A stretch of 64,000 bases of DNA, taken from positions 1 through 64,000 of the forward strand of contig JAFABG010000038.1 in assembly GCA_023426145.1 (NCBI GenBank). Reading direction: 5' to 3'. The translations under genes and the position numbers were made by a program. A model generated the notes under the pieces. That model worked only from the letters and a program-made list of their open reading frames with translations. It had not been told where the DNA came from and did no database searches. This document shows, piece by piece, positions 40,609 to 49,554 of the stretch (position 1 is its first letter; each line of letters opens with the position of its first letter). Source of the DNA: Bacteroidota bacterium (GTDB taxonomy: Bacteria; Bacteroidota; Bacteroidia; Bacteroidales; Bacteroidaceae).

Positions 40609-41373
40609 TTAGATTTGCGTTTCTCCTTCAACGTACTCTTCTAGGAACAGATTCACCCCATCAAAGACAGCATAGGAGTAATAATTAATCCAATCACCAA
40701 GTATTAAGACGCGTGAAGTAGCACTTAACATCAAATCCAGTTCAATGTGCCGATGCCCATAAATAAAGAAATTGATACTAGGATGATTTTTTAAATACTC
40801 CTTTGTATACAGCACCAAGTGCTCTTTATTTTCACCCATGTAATCAGGTTCTTTACCATCCACTCTCTTTTTGCGGCTATGTTTCGCCCAACTCAGTCCA
40901 AGTTCTACACTCCACCGGGGATGAATAGCAGAAAACAGTTTCTGAAGTGCAGAGCTATGAAACATCCAACGCAGCAACTTAAACTTCTTATCCGGGTCAC
41001 CAAGCCCATCACCGTGAGCTAAATAAAATTCCTTCCCGAATATTTCGGTAGTCAACGATTCACGATGAATAATAAGTCCGCATTCTTGAGAAAGATAATC
41101 TCCACACCAAATATCATGATTCCCGGTAAAAAAATGGACCTCAACACCCATATCGGTAAGTTCAGACAATTTTCCTAAGAAACGAGTATATCCTTTAGGT
41201 ACTACCAGACGGAACTCATACCAAAAATCAAACATGTCCCCCAGCAAATAAACAGCTGAAGCTTTATCCTTTATACTATCAAGGAAGTTCACCAATCGCC
41301 GCTCCTGAGTACGCCCATGTTCTATAGCCCGTGAACCTAAATGCGCATCGGAAAGAAAATAAACGTTCTTCAT
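40609..41373 (-). CDS. lpxH: UDP-2,3-diacylglucosamine diphosphatase
   Basis: LpxH hydrolyses UDP-2,3-diacylglucosamine to lipid X in lipid A synthesis. The 254-residue calcineurin-like phosphoesterase has metal motifs DAH (Asp9, His11), GDMFDFW (Asp46), GNHD (Asn85, His86) and GHRH in the C-terminal half (YGHRHIELDL). Length matches the LpxH family rather than the unrelated LpxI. It converges with susG and follows the DUF59 gene by 30 bp, probably as one transcript. Confidence 0.9.
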   Translation of the reverse strand: MKNVYFLSDAHLGSRAIEHGRTQERRLVNFLDSIKDKASAVYLLGDMFDFWYEFRLVVPKGYTRFLGKLSELTDMGVEVHFFTGNHDIWCGDYLSQECGLIIHRESLTTEIFGKEFYLAHGDGLGDPDKKFKLLRWMFHSSALQKLFSAIHPRWSVELGLSWAKHSRKKRVDGKEPDYMGENKEHLVLYTKEYLKNHPSINFFIYGHRHIELDLMLSATSRVLILGDWINYYSYAVFDGVNLFLEEYVEGETQI

Positions 41374-41403
41374 TAACTATGCATTGTATGTGTTTAATAA
41401 TCA

Positions 41404-41715
41404 TTAAAGAAACCCTAGTTCCAATTTAGCTTCTTCACTCATCATGTCTTTATTCCACTCAGGCTCAAAAACAAGATTAATAGTAGCTACATTGACCCCC
41501 TCAACAGATTCTACCTTCTGACGAATATCTTCCATAATAAAATCTGCCGCAGGACAGTTTGGAGCAGTTAACGTCATTTCCAACAGAGCTTCTCCGTTTT
41601 CAGCAACGTCAATTTTATAAATCAGTCCGAGATCATACACATTTACTGGGATCTCAGGATCGTATACCGTTTTTAGCATGGATACGATTTTTTCTTCTAT
41701 TTCAAATTTTCCCAT
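41404..41715 (-). CDS. DUF59/MIP18-family protein (iron-sulfur assembly type)
   Basis: A 103-residue protein with the complete MIP18/SufT-like pattern: IVSMLKTVYDPEIPVNVYDLGLIY at the N-terminus (DPEIPV is the family mark), a beta strand, and LTAPNCPAADFIMEDIRQKV with the conserved cysteine (Cys54). It ends in VNLVFEPEWNKDMMSEEAK-type sequence. Relatives take part in Fe-S cluster maturation or in ring-hydroxylation complexes. No suf gene is nearby, so the role here is inferred from family only. First gene of a pair with lpxH. Confidence 0.88.
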   Translation of the reverse strand: MGKFEIEEKIVSMLKTVYDPEIPVNVYDLGLIYKIDVAENGEALLEMTLTAPNCPAADFIMEDIRQKVESVEGVNVATINLVFEPEWNKDMMSEEAKLELGFL

Positions 41716-41739
41716 AAGTTATTCTATATTTATATAATA

Positions 41740-41747
41740 CAAACCTA
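41740..41747 (-). promoter_or_regulatory. Promoter (-7 box) of the DUF59-lpxH pair
   Basis: TAGGTTTG on the minus strand, 24 bp upstream of the DUF59 ATG, matches TAnnTTTG. Confidence 0.5.
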
Positions 41748-41880
41748 CAAAATTTCTCTGGAAAAACCTTGAAAATTCATTAGATTAGCTCAACTCACTA
41801 CTAAGAAAAAAGATGTCTATTGGAAAAGATAAAACAAATAAGTATATTCATCAGTTAAAAAAAATAAATCAATCAAATAA

Positions 41881-41925
41881 ATTGGCAAGTATCATTTGTC
41901 AAATAATGCCAATAAATTACATTTG
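41881..41925 (+). promoter_or_regulatory. Orphan promoter with operator-like inverted repeat
   Basis: TTTG (41895-41898), a 19-nt spacer and TACATTTG (41918-41925) form a full -33/-7 pair on the plus strand. ATTGGCA (41881-41887) and TGCCAAT (41907-41913) are an inverted repeat flanking the -33 box. No plus-strand gene follows; the transcript would run about 100 bp and then into the 3' end of radC, antisense. The rest of the 311-bp gap between the DUF59 and radC genes is AT-rich with nothing else seen. Confidence 0.5.
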
Positions 41926-42026
41926 TGTTTATACAAATAGAGAACGAACACCGATACATTAGTTCAACAACTCTGAGACTTCAATAAAGACCCCATCAAC
42001 AAACACAGAGAAGGACACTATATCTT

Positions 42027-42722
42027 TTATAAAGCCCCTTCATCAGCAAAACTATAATACAACGACTCACAAACAATAACATGGTCTATCAAATGTATAT
42101 TCATCGTATCGGCAGCTTTACGAATGTGTTCTGTTATCGTACGATCTGCTTGGCTCGGACGATTATTCCCAGAGGGATGATTGTGTACAATAGCCATTTG
42201 AGTAGCTCTTTGCAGCAATGCCTCTCGAAGAATGGTACGGACATCCGTATATGTTCCATCTATACCACCTGTACTTATCCTCACTTTATCAATCACTCTC
42301 GAAGCTTGATTTAGCAATAAAACCCAAAATTCCTCCTGTGCCATATCACACATGATTGGTTGAAAAAGATCGTAAATATCTTTAGAACAGGTGATCTGGG
42401 CTCGGTCTTTAGTTGATTGCAATTTACGTCGTTTGCCAAGCTCAAGAGCTGCCATAATAGTAATACTTTTAGCTGGTCCCATGCCTTTATAACGGGAATA
42501 ATCCTCTATTTCCCACTTGGCCAATGAGTTCAAATTATTGTCACACGATAAAAGTAAACGACGCATCAATTCAACAGCACTTTCATCAGTATTGCCAGAG
42601 CCTATCAATATAGCAAGTAATTCAGCATCGCTTAAAGCCGCTGCTCCTTTATCCATCATCTTTTCTCGAGGACGATCTTCCAACGCCCATTGATTGATGG
42701 ATAATTTATGTTTATTATCCAT
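42027..42722 (-). CDS. radC: RadC/JAB-domain protein
   Basis: The 231-residue protein has a helix-hairpin-helix-like N-terminal part (about 30-90, LSDAELLAILIGSG, YKGMGPAKSITIMAALELGKR). A C-terminal MPN/JAB domain carries the metal motif VHNHPSGNNRPSQAD (His180, His182, Asp193). This is the standard full-length RadC layout. The name comes from an old link to DNA repair that was later withdrawn; the true activity is unknown. It lies 6 bp downstream of the glycosyltransferase start region, in the same direction. Confidence 0.93.
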   Translation of the reverse strand: MDNKHKLSINQWALEDRPREKMMDKGAAALSDAELLAILIGSGNTDESAVELMRRLLLSCDNNLNSLAKWEIEDYSRYKGMGPAKSITIMAALELGKRRKLQSTKDRAQITCSKDIYDLFQPIMCDMAQEEFWVLLLNQASRVIDKVRISTGGIDGTYTDVRTILREALLQRATQMAIVHNHPSGNNRPSQADRTITEHIRKAADTMNIHLIDHVIVCESLYYSFADEGAL

Positions 42723-42728
42723 TCTAAA

Positions 42729-43718
42729 TTATTTATAGAAATTATTCCGAAAGGCTTCAAATTCTCCTTTTCTTCGTATACATCGTTGCCACCAAGCACG
42801 CCAAAATCCCATGCCATAGCCAATTAGTTGAATAAAGGCTGTTGAAATAGAATATATACCAATCAACAGGCTCTTATTTTGAATCGTAGAATCAATAAAC
42901 ACTAAACATGCATACACTAAAATCGGGAGCAAGCTATACAAACAGAAAGGAGTTCCAAGTAGTAATAATACTACTCCCAAAGTAAAAACAGCTGGGAGCA
43001 AGTGGACTAATTTCAACGAATCAGGGTATTTTTTATAAAGATTAATCCGAGCAATACCTGAATTGTGAACCTGTTTAAAAAACTTCTTCAAATCTGTCCG
43101 CCGTTTGTGATATACCCAAGCACTAGGAAAAAGGCGACAAGTGTAACCTGCATTAAAAACACGAATACTAAAATCAATATCTTCCCCAAAACGCATTTTA
43201 GAGAACCCACCCAACGTTTCATAGACTTTCTTACTAAGCCCCATATTAAAGCTACGAGGATAAAACTTATCCATCTTTTTCTTTCCTCCACGAATACCTC
43301 CTGTAGTGAAGAAAGAAGTCATTGAATAATTAATTGCTTTCTGCAAATCCGTAAAAGAATCATGAGCACGATCTGGCCCTCCAAATGCATCAGCAGAAGA
43401 AGTCAAGAGTTCTTTTTCAACAGCCTCGAAATACCCACAGGGCAAAATTACATCAGAATCTAAAATAATAAGATAATCACCTTCGCTACGTTCCATTCCA
43501 TAGTTTCGGCTTTGTCCAGGTCCTGAATTCGGTTTTAAAAAATACCTAATATTCAATAGCCTAGCATACCGATCAACGATTTCTTTACATGGAATAGAAG
43601 ATCCATCTTCGACAACAATGACTTCAAACCCTTTAAAGTTTTGCTCAACTAGACTTTGTAATAATTCGTCAACCTCATTTGGACGATTGTAAACAGGTAT
43701 TATAACTGAATAACGCAT
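42729..43718 (-). CDS. Membrane-associated family 2 glycosyltransferase
   Basis: A 329-residue GT-A glycosyltransferase. The N-terminus YSVIIPVYNRPNEVDELL is typical of GT2, followed by VVEDGSS, GPGQSRNYG, and the metal-binding DXD-type ILDSDVIL (about 88-95). FGEDIDFSIRVF (about 178-189) carries the ED motif for the base. The C-terminal third has two or three membrane spans (LLPAVFTLGVVLLLLGTPFCL, LLPILVYACLVFIDS and following). The acceptor is unknown. It precedes radC by 6 bp, so the pair is co-transcribed. Confidence 0.9.
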   Translation of the reverse strand: MRYSVIIPVYNRPNEVDELLQSLVEQNFKGFEVIVVEDGSSIPCKEIVDRYARLLNIRYFLKPNSGPGQSRNYGMERSEGDYLIILDSDVILPCGYFEAVEKELLTSSADAFGGPDRAHDSFTDLQKAINYSMTSFFTTGGIRGGKKKMDKFYPRSFNMGLSKKVYETLGGFSKMRFGEDIDFSIRVFNAGYTCRLFPSAWVYHKRRTDLKKFFKQVHNSGIARINLYKKYPDSLKLVHLLPAVFTLGVVLLLLGTPFCLYSLLPILVYACLVFIDSTIQNKSLLIGIYSISTAFIQLIGYGMGFWRAWWQRCIRRKGEFEAFRNNFYK

Positions 43719-43917
43719 TACTTATAGATTTCTTTTATAAATGAATTTGCAAATTAAAATAAAAAAAAGGGAAAATAAGCTCTCAATATATTATATTTAA
43801 TAATCAACGTTATTTCTATTCATATCCTAATCCGCAAATCAACATTTATACGAAACAAAACACCTTTCTGCAATAACAGAAAACGTTTTCATTTAGCCGA
43901 CCTTTTTGTACAACCAA

Positions 43918-43951
43918 ACAAAAAAAGGGTAACTTTTAAATAAGTTACCCT
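43918..43951 (-). terminator. Terminator of pta-ackA
   Basis: AGGGTAACTT (43926-43935) pairs with AAGTTACCCT (43942-43951). On the minus strand it is followed by a T-run (complement of the A-run at 43920-43926). It lies 21 bp beyond the ackA stop. The rest of the gap to 43719 is AT-rich with nothing else seen. Confidence 0.85.
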
Positions 43952-43971
43952 CCTATTAAAAAAACGAATGA

Positions 43972-45171
43972 TTATTTCTTCAGAATATCCATTGTATCCG
44001 ATGCAATCAATAATTCTTCATCTGTTGGTATCACAACTACTTTCACTTTAGAAGCAGGAGTAGAAATTACAGTTTCCGTACTACGGATTTTAGCGTTCAA
44101 TTCATTATCAAGCTCAACACCCATAAAAGCCATATCCTTACAAACAGCTTCACGACATTCAAACTGATTCTCGCCTACACCTCCAGTGAATAAAATTATA
44201 TCTACGCCTCCTAATGCAGCAGCGAAAGCACCAATATATTTCTTAATCCGATAATAGTACATTTGCTCTGAAAGAATAGCTCTTTTATTTCCTTTTTCAC
44301 AAGCAGCCAATAATTCACGCATATCGCTTGATACACCTGAAATACCCAATACACCACTCTTCTTATTCAATAAATTAGAGATTCCAGTAGTATTCAACCC
44401 TTCTTTTTCCATCAGGAATGTCACAGCACCTGCATCAATATCACCACTACGAGTACCCATCATCAATCCTTCCAAAGGAGTTAATCCCATAGTAGTATCA
44501 ATACATTTTCCATCTTTAATTGCAGCAATAGAACCACCATTACCGATATGGCAAGTAATAATTCGTTGTCCAACAGGATTAACCCCTAAGAACTCGCATA
44601 CTCGTTTAGAAACGTATCTGTGAGATGTTCCATGGAAGCCGTAACGACGCACTGCATATTTCTCATACAATTCGTAAGGAATAGCATATAAATATGCATA
44701 ATCGGGCATTGTCTGGTGGAAAGCTGTGTCAAACACACCTACTTGCGGAATGTTAGGAAGAATAGCAGAGATTGCATTCACCCCTTTTAAGTTAGCAGGA
44801 TTATGCAAAGGAGCTAATTCATTACATGCAGCAAATGCTTCGAGAACTTCTTTATTCAACAAAACAGATTCACTGAAACGCTCGCCACCATGTACCATAC
44901 GATGCCCTACTGCATAAATCTCTTCTAATGATTTAATAGCACCATATTCAGGATTAATCAATGCGTTAAGAATAAACTCTACGCCAATAGTATGTTCAGG
45001 GATATCTTTTTCAAGAATTTTCTTTTCACCATTCGGCAATGTCAGTTTAAGGAATGAACCTTTCAAACCTATTTTTTCGATACCACCTTGAGCAATAACC
45101 TCTTTGCTCGTCATATCGAACAACTTATATTTAATGGACGAACTTCCACAGTTCAATACTAAAATCTTCAT
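43972..45171 (-). CDS. ackA: Acetate kinase
   Basis: AckA makes ATP from acetyl phosphate, releasing acetate. The 399-residue protein shows the ASKHA-fold marks: LVLNCGSSSIKYKLF at the N-terminus, HRMVHGG (about 89-95), the FDTAFHQTMP loop, the RRYGFHGTSHRYVS motif (about 179-192), CHIGNGGSIAAI, and FTGGVGENQ near 325-333. Length is normal. It follows pta by 25 bp, the usual order for the acetate pathway. Confidence 0.97.
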   Translation of the reverse strand: MKILVLNCGSSSIKYKLFDMTSKEVIAQGGIEKIGLKGSFLKLTLPNGEKKILEKDIPEHTIGVEFILNALINPEYGAIKSLEEIYAVGHRMVHGGERFSESVLLNKEVLEAFAACNELAPLHNPANLKGVNAISAILPNIPQVGVFDTAFHQTMPDYAYLYAIPYELYEKYAVRRYGFHGTSHRYVSKRVCEFLGVNPVGQRIITCHIGNGGSIAAIKDGKCIDTTMGLTPLEGLMMGTRSGDIDAGAVTFLMEKEGLNTTGISNLLNKKSGVLGISGVSSDMRELLAACEKGNKRAILSEQMYYYRIKKYIGAFAAALGGVDIILFTGGVGENQFECREAVCKDMAFMGVELDNELNAKIRSTETVISTPASKVKVVVIPTDEELLIASDTMDILKK

Positions 45172-45196
45172 AGTGTCAATACTTAATTGTTACAGA

Positions 45197-46216
45197 TTAT
45201 TTGTTATTTTTTGCTGCAATAGCTTGGTTAGCCGTGATGGCAATCATACGATATACATCTTCAATAGAGCAACCGCGTGACAAGTCATTCACAGGACGAG
45301 CAATTCCCTGAAGAATAGGGCCGATTGCATCAGCATGTCCCAAACGCTGTACAAGCTTATAAGAAATATTACCAACTTCCAAACTCGGTACAATTAAGAC
45401 ATTTGCCTGTCCGGCAACATCAGAACCTGGAGCCTTGCTAGAACCTATTTCAGGGACTAGAGCAGCGTCAGCCTGCAGTTCGCCATCCAAATCAAGTGTT
45501 GGGTCCATTTCTCTTGCCATCTTAGTAGCTTCAACTACTTTGTCCACTACTTCGTGCTTGGCAGATCCTTTAGTTGAGAAACTCAACAAAGCCACTTTCG
45601 GTGCTTCAATACCAGCAACTGCTTTAGCTGTATTAGCAGTACAAACTGCAATCTGAGCCAACTGATTTGCGTCAGGTACAGGAGTTACAGCAACGTCACC
45701 CATCACTAAAACTCCATTCTTTCCATACTCAGGTGCATGTGTTAACAACAACATAGCTCCTGATACACAAGTAATCCCCGGAGCAGTTTTAATAATCTGC
45801 AAAGCAGGACGTAAAACATTACCCGTTGTGTTGCGAGCTCCAGCCAACTGACCATCTGCATCACCACTCTTAATCATCAAACAACCATAGAATAAAGGAT
45901 CATTCGTCAATTTACGAGCTTCCTCTATAGTCATCCCCTTCTTTTTACGAAGTTCACACAACATCTCCGCATATTCTTCATGTTTCGGAGAAGTCGCTGG
46001 ATCGATAATAGTAGCCTTGTTGATGTTACCCAGCCCCCATTTTACTGCAAGTTCATTGATTTCTACAGGATTACCCAATAGAATAAGATCAGCAACTTCA
46101 TCTGTCAAGATCTGGTTGGCAGCTTTTAATGTCCGTTCTTCTGTACCTTCCGGAAGAACAATACGTTGGCGATCTGCTTTCGCACGAGCCACGATTTGGT
46201 TGATTAAATTAAGCAT
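45197..46216 (-). CDS. pta: Phosphate acetyltransferase
   Basis: Pta converts acetyl-CoA and phosphate to acetyl phosphate, feeding AckA. At 339 residues it is the short, catalytic-domain-only form. Marks are RIVLPEGTEERTLKAA (about 18-33), SGDADGQLAGARNTTGNVLRP (about 116-136), the LSFSTKGSA loop (about 206-214), DGELQADAALVPEI (about 239-252), and a C-terminal GHADAIGPILQGIARPVNDLSRG. It leads the pta-ackA operon and is divergent from lrgAB. Confidence 0.96.
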   Translation of the reverse strand: MLNLINQIVARAKADRQRIVLPEGTEERTLKAANQILTDEVADLILLGNPVEINELAVKWGLGNINKATIIDPATSPKHEEYAEMLCELRKKKGMTIEEARKLTNDPLFYGCLMIKSGDADGQLAGARNTTGNVLRPALQIIKTAPGITCVSGAMLLLTHAPEYGKNGVLVMGDVAVTPVPDANQLAQIAVCTANTAKAVAGIEAPKVALLSFSTKGSAKHEVVDKVVEATKMAREMDPTLDLDGELQADAALVPEIGSSKAPGSDVAGQANVLIVPSLEVGNISYKLVQRLGHADAIGPILQGIARPVNDLSRGCSIEDVYRMIAITANQAIAAKNNK

Positions 46217-46267
46217 AGATATATTGAATATTATTATAAAACTTCATCAAGAGCAGTAATTTTCGCG

Positions 46268-46275
46268 CAAAAGTA
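46268..46275 (-). promoter_or_regulatory. Promoter (-7 box) of pta-ackA
   Basis: TACTTTTG on the minus strand, 51 bp upstream of the pta ATG. It is 93 bp from the oppositely directed lrgA -7 box. Confidence 0.6.
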
Positions 46276-46368
46276 CTCAATTTTGCAATATCCACATTAC
46301 AATTTTGGCTATTTTTCATCGCCAAATCTAAAATATTATAATATTTAACACAGTACTTCTATTTTTCC

Positions 46369-46376
46369 TATCTTTG
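46369..46376 (+). promoter_or_regulatory. Promoter (-7 box) of lrgAB
   Basis: TATCTTTG on the plus strand, 36 bp upstream of the chosen lrgA ATG at 46413. It shows that an earlier in-frame start at 46374 cannot be used. Confidence 0.6.
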
Positions 46377-46412
46377 CAAAGTTTTCAATATCAATCAATA
46401 GGAAATAAGTAT

Positions 46413-46838
46413 ATGATACGTCAGTGTGCCATTTTATTTGGTTGTTTGGCTTTGGGTGAATTAATTGTTTATCTGACGGGTATAAAACTCCCCTCCAGCA
46501 TAATCGGTATGCTCCTACTCACCCTCTTTCTCAAAATAAAATGGATTAAATTAGAATGGGTTCAAGGGTTATCCGATTTTCTAGTTGCTAACTTAGGTTT
46601 TTTCTTTGTTCCGCCCGGAGTTGCACTCATGCTCTACTTCGACATTATAGAAAAAGAGTTTTGGCCAATTGCAATAGCAACAATTCTCAGTACGGTGCTT
46701 GTATTATCTGTCACGGGTTGGGTACACCAACTAGCTAGAAAAATCAAAATTAGCCGGCCAAGCAAAACCACAGCTCCTTCTCAACCAGCAAGTAAAAACA
46801 ACTTAATTCGTAAAATTCATGAGCTTTTTAGAAAATAA
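46413..46838 (+). CDS. lrgA: LrgA/CidA-family membrane protein
   Basis: A small holin-like inner-membrane protein of 141 residues with four predicted spans (about 3-20, 23-42, 55-80 and 88-112) and the family motif YLTGIKLPSSIIGMLLL near 20-36. ATG 46413 follows an AGGAA ribosome-binding sequence. The last 20 nt overlap lrgB, so the pair is translated together. In other bacteria such pairs were linked to murein hydrolase export and, more recently, to pyruvate uptake. The adjacent pta-ackA operon fits the metabolic role. Confidence 0.88.
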   Translation: MIRQCAILFGCLALGELIVYLTGIKLPSSIIGMLLLTLFLKIKWIKLEWVQGLSDFLVANLGFFFVPPGVALMLYFDIIEKEFWPIAIATILSTVLVLSVTGWVHQLARKIKISRPSKTTAPSQPASKNNLIRKIHELFRK

Positions 46839-47514
46839 ATTCTTTCTGTTAGCCATTACATTTGGTCTATTCTTCTTTGCCAAATGGCTCCAGAAGAAAA
46901 CCGGTTTTGTACTCCTCAACCCAATACTACTAACAATTGCTGCTCTTATCATATTCCTCAAGACGGCTAATGTCTCTTACGATACATACAATGAAGGTGG
47001 ACACCTTATAGAATTTTGGCTACGTCCAGCAGTGGTTGCATTAGGAGTACCGCTTTACCTACAGCTCGAAATGATAAAGAAACAATTACTTCCTATTTTG
47101 CTGTCACAATTGGCAGGTTGCATTGTTGGTGTAATTTCAGTCGTATTAATAGCCAAATATATGGGCGCTTCGCATGAAGTTATTCTCTCTTTAGCTCCTA
47201 AGTCTGTGACTACTCCTATAGCGATGGAAGTCACTAAATCTATTGGTGGAATCCCATCACTAACAGCTGCTGTTGTCGTAGTCGTTGGGTTACTTGGTGC
47301 CATTTGTGGATTTAAAACAATGAAAATAATGCACGTAGGAAGTCCTATAGCCCAAGGCCTTTCGATGGGAACGGCAGCTCATGCTGTTGGCACATCAACA
47401 GCTATGAATGTGAGTAGCAAATATGGGGCATATGCTAGCCTAGGGCTAACACTGAATGGAATATTTACTGCATTATTAACTCCAAGCATTCTACGGTTGC
47501 TGGGTGTTTTATAG
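46819..47514 (+). CDS. lrgB: LrgB-family membrane protein
   Basis: The partner of LrgA: 231 residues, about seven to eight hydrophobic spans, and the family signature LAPKSVTTPIAMEVTKSIGG (about 134-153). The C-terminal GTAAHAVGTSTAM (about 190-202) is also typical. No signal peptide beyond the first span. Its ATG lies inside the end of lrgA (20-nt overlap in another frame). The stop codon lies in the loop of a terminator-like hairpin. Confidence 0.9.
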   Translation: MSFLENKFFLLAITFGLFFFAKWLQKKTGFVLLNPILLTIAALIIFLKTANVSYDTYNEGGHLIEFWLRPAVVALGVPLYLQLEMIKKQLLPILLSQLAGCIVGVISVVLIAKYMGASHEVILSLAPKSVTTPIAMEVTKSIGGIPSLTAAVVVVVGLLGAICGFKTMKIMHVGSPIAQGLSMGTAAHAVGTSTAMNVSSKYGAYASLGLTLNGIFTALLTPSILRLLGVL

Positions 47515-47535
47515 AAACAAAACACCCATTTATTC
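47502..47535 (+). terminator. Hairpin over the lrgB stop codon
   Basis: GGGTGTTTT (47502-47510) pairs with AAAACACCC (47519-47527), with an 8-nt loop that contains the lrgB TAG. ATTTATTCC follows, a weak T-run. Confidence 0.6.
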
Positions 47536-47553
47536 CGTTATATAGTGAGTTAA

Positions 47554-48489
47554 ATGCAAAAAAAAAGATTTATGATTCCATTTAAAGATATCACACTAGC
47601 TGATAAAGACATTATAACCGCTTTCACAATGAAAAGCAACCGTCGTAACTGCGACCTATCATTCTCTAATTTATGTAGTTGGCGGTTTTTATATGATACT
47701 CAATTTGCTGTAATAGATAATTTTTTGGTATTCAAGTTCTGGGCTAAAGAAAAATTAGCTTATATGATGCCTGTCGGAGAAGGTGATATTAAAGTAATTC
47801 TTCACGACCTAATCACAGATGCTGAAAGAGAGCAACAAGATTTTTGTATGTTGGGCGTATGCAGCAAAATGCGAGAAGAGCTGGAAGACATATTACCGGA
47901 TCAGTTTACGTTCACTGAAAATCGTGATTATGCTGATTACATTTACCTTCGAAGTGACCTTGCATCTTTAAAAGGGAAAAAATATCAGGCAAAAAGGAAT
48001 CACATCAATCGGTTCCGCAACACTTATCCCGACTACGAATATACTCCTATCACGCCCGACCGTATCCAAGAGTGTATTGATTTAGAAGCAGAATGGTGTA
48101 AATTAAATAATTGTGATCAACAAGATGGTACAGGCAACGAACGTAGATCGTTGACCTATGCTTTAAATAATTTTGAGGCTCTTGGGCTGACCGGGGGGAT
48201 TCTTCACGTTAATGGTAAAATAGCAGCTTTCACTTTCGGCATGCCCATTAATCACGAGACTTTTGGTGTACATGTAGAAAAAGCGAACACAACTATTGAC
48301 GGTGCTTATGCGATGATTAACAATGAATTTGCCAACCATATTCCTGAGCAATATAAGTACATTAATCGCGAGGAAGATCTTGGTATTCCAGGTTTACGCA
48401 AAGCAAAACTATCTTACCAACCAACCATCATTCTAGAGAAATATATGGCTTGTTTTAAGGACCACCCAATAGACAAGATCAAGTGGTAA
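47554..48489 (+). CDS. DUF2156 (LPG-synthase C-terminal-like) protein
   Basis: A 311-residue soluble protein with a double GNAT-like fold as in the C-terminal domain of aminoacyl-phosphatidylglycerol synthases: CDLSFSNLCSWRFLYDTQFAVID at the N-terminus, LKGKKYQAKRNHINRFRNTYPDYEY (about 138-162), GGILHVNGKIAAFTFG, and the C-terminal YINREEDLGIPGLRKAKLSYQP (about 268-289). The last is the strongest family mark. It has no membrane domain, so the acceptor is unlikely to be lipid at the outset; the function is unknown. It is followed by a GNAT gene 21 bp later, likely co-transcribed. An ATG at 47572 is an alternative start. Confidence 0.85.
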   Translation: MQKKRFMIPFKDITLADKDIITAFTMKSNRRNCDLSFSNLCSWRFLYDTQFAVIDNFLVFKFWAKEKLAYMMPVGEGDIKVILHDLITDAEREQQDFCMLGVCSKMREELEDILPDQFTFTENRDYADYIYLRSDLASLKGKKYQAKRNHINRFRNTYPDYEYTPITPDRIQECIDLEAEWCKLNNCDQQDGTGNERRSLTYALNNFEALGLTGGILHVNGKIAAFTFGMPINHETFGVHVEKANTTIDGAYAMINNEFANHIPEQYKYINREEDLGIPGLRKAKLSYQPTIILEKYMACFKDHPIDKIKW

Positions 48490-48510
48490 TTCAGTTTTAA
48501 TAATTAATAT

Positions 48511-49530
48511 ATGAGGACTAAAGAGCAGGTAAAAGCATTATGGAATTTATGTTTCGATGATAGCGAAGCTTTTGTTGAAATGTATTTTAGTTTACGTTAT
48601 AAGAATGAAATAAACATATCTATTGAAAGCGGAAATGAACTCATTTCCGCTCTTCAAATGATCCCTTATCCAATGACTTTCTGCGATAATACGATACGAA
48701 CCTCATATATTTCAGGAGCATGTACCCATCCTGAATTTAGGGGCAAAGGAGTGATGCGTGAGCTCCTATCTCAAGCATTTACCCAGATGTACCATAGCGG
48801 GGTTCACCTCACTACTTTAATTCCAGCTGAGCCCTCCTTATTCGGTTATTATGCCCAGACGGGATATGCCTCTGTATTTCAATATTCCACTAGAGAACTT
48901 GTTGTGCCTAACTTTATACCGTCTAAAGATGTATCTGTGGCCACTGAAACCGAATATAAGGATGACATTTACCAATATATAAACCAAAAGCTCGTAGAAC
49001 GCACATGCTGCATTCAACACACATCTGAGGACTTTAAAGTTATCTTAGCTGATCTCTCGCTAAGTAATGGCTTCTTGTTTGTTGCTAGAATTGAGAATAT
49101 GATATCTGGTATAGCCATTGTATACAAAAAAGAGAAGGAGATAATTATAAGTGAGTTATTTGCCGAAAATAAAGATGCTGAGCATAGTCTACTACACTAT
49201 ATCAAAGAATACACTGGTTGCAAAAAAATGATTGAGCTGTTAACTCCTAATCAATCAGCACATAGATACGAATTAGGAATGGCTCGAGTTATCAACGCAA
49301 AAGAGATGCTACAACTCTATTCAGCGGCTTACCCTGAAGATGAAATGCAGTTGGAAATTCAAGATAAACAATTATCAGTTAATAACGGCTATTATTACTT
49401 GTGCAACGGTAAATGCATGTATAGTACCGAGCGTTTGCCCGGTACACATATACAAATGAATATTAAAGAACTTTCCGAAAGGATATTCCAACCATCTAAG
49501 CCTTATATGAGTTTAATGCTTAATAAATAA
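48511..49530 (+). CDS. GNAT-family N-acetyltransferase
   Basis: A 339-residue protein with an N-terminal GNAT domain: ISGACTHPEFRGKGVMRELLSQAF (about 68-91) contains the acetyl-CoA pyrophosphate-binding pattern (R/Q-x-x-G-x-G/A), here RGKGVM. A second acetyltransferase-like region (about 150-260) and a C-terminal domain give a layout like Eis. Substrate unknown. It pairs with the DUF2156 gene and converges with the GH105 gene with only 24 bp between the stops and no hairpin there. Confidence 0.82.
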   Translation: MRTKEQVKALWNLCFDDSEAFVEMYFSLRYKNEINISIESGNELISALQMIPYPMTFCDNTIRTSYISGACTHPEFRGKGVMRELLSQAFTQMYHSGVHLTTLIPAEPSLFGYYAQTGYASVFQYSTRELVVPNFIPSKDVSVATETEYKDDIYQYINQKLVERTCCIQHTSEDFKVILADLSLSNGFLFVARIENMISGIAIVYKKEKEIIISELFAENKDAEHSLLHYIKEYTGCKKMIELLTPNQSAHRYELGMARVINAKEMLQLYSAAYPEDEMQLEIQDKQLSVNNGYYYLCNGKCMYSTERLPGTHIQMNIKELSERIFQPSKPYMSLMLNK

Positions 49531-49554
49531 AAGCGTTAATCTCAATGTATCTTA

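Noticed and set aside
46374..46412. Upstream start of lrgA at 46374
   Set aside because: It falls inside the -7 box; ATG 46413 has a good AGGAA and begins at the first membrane span.
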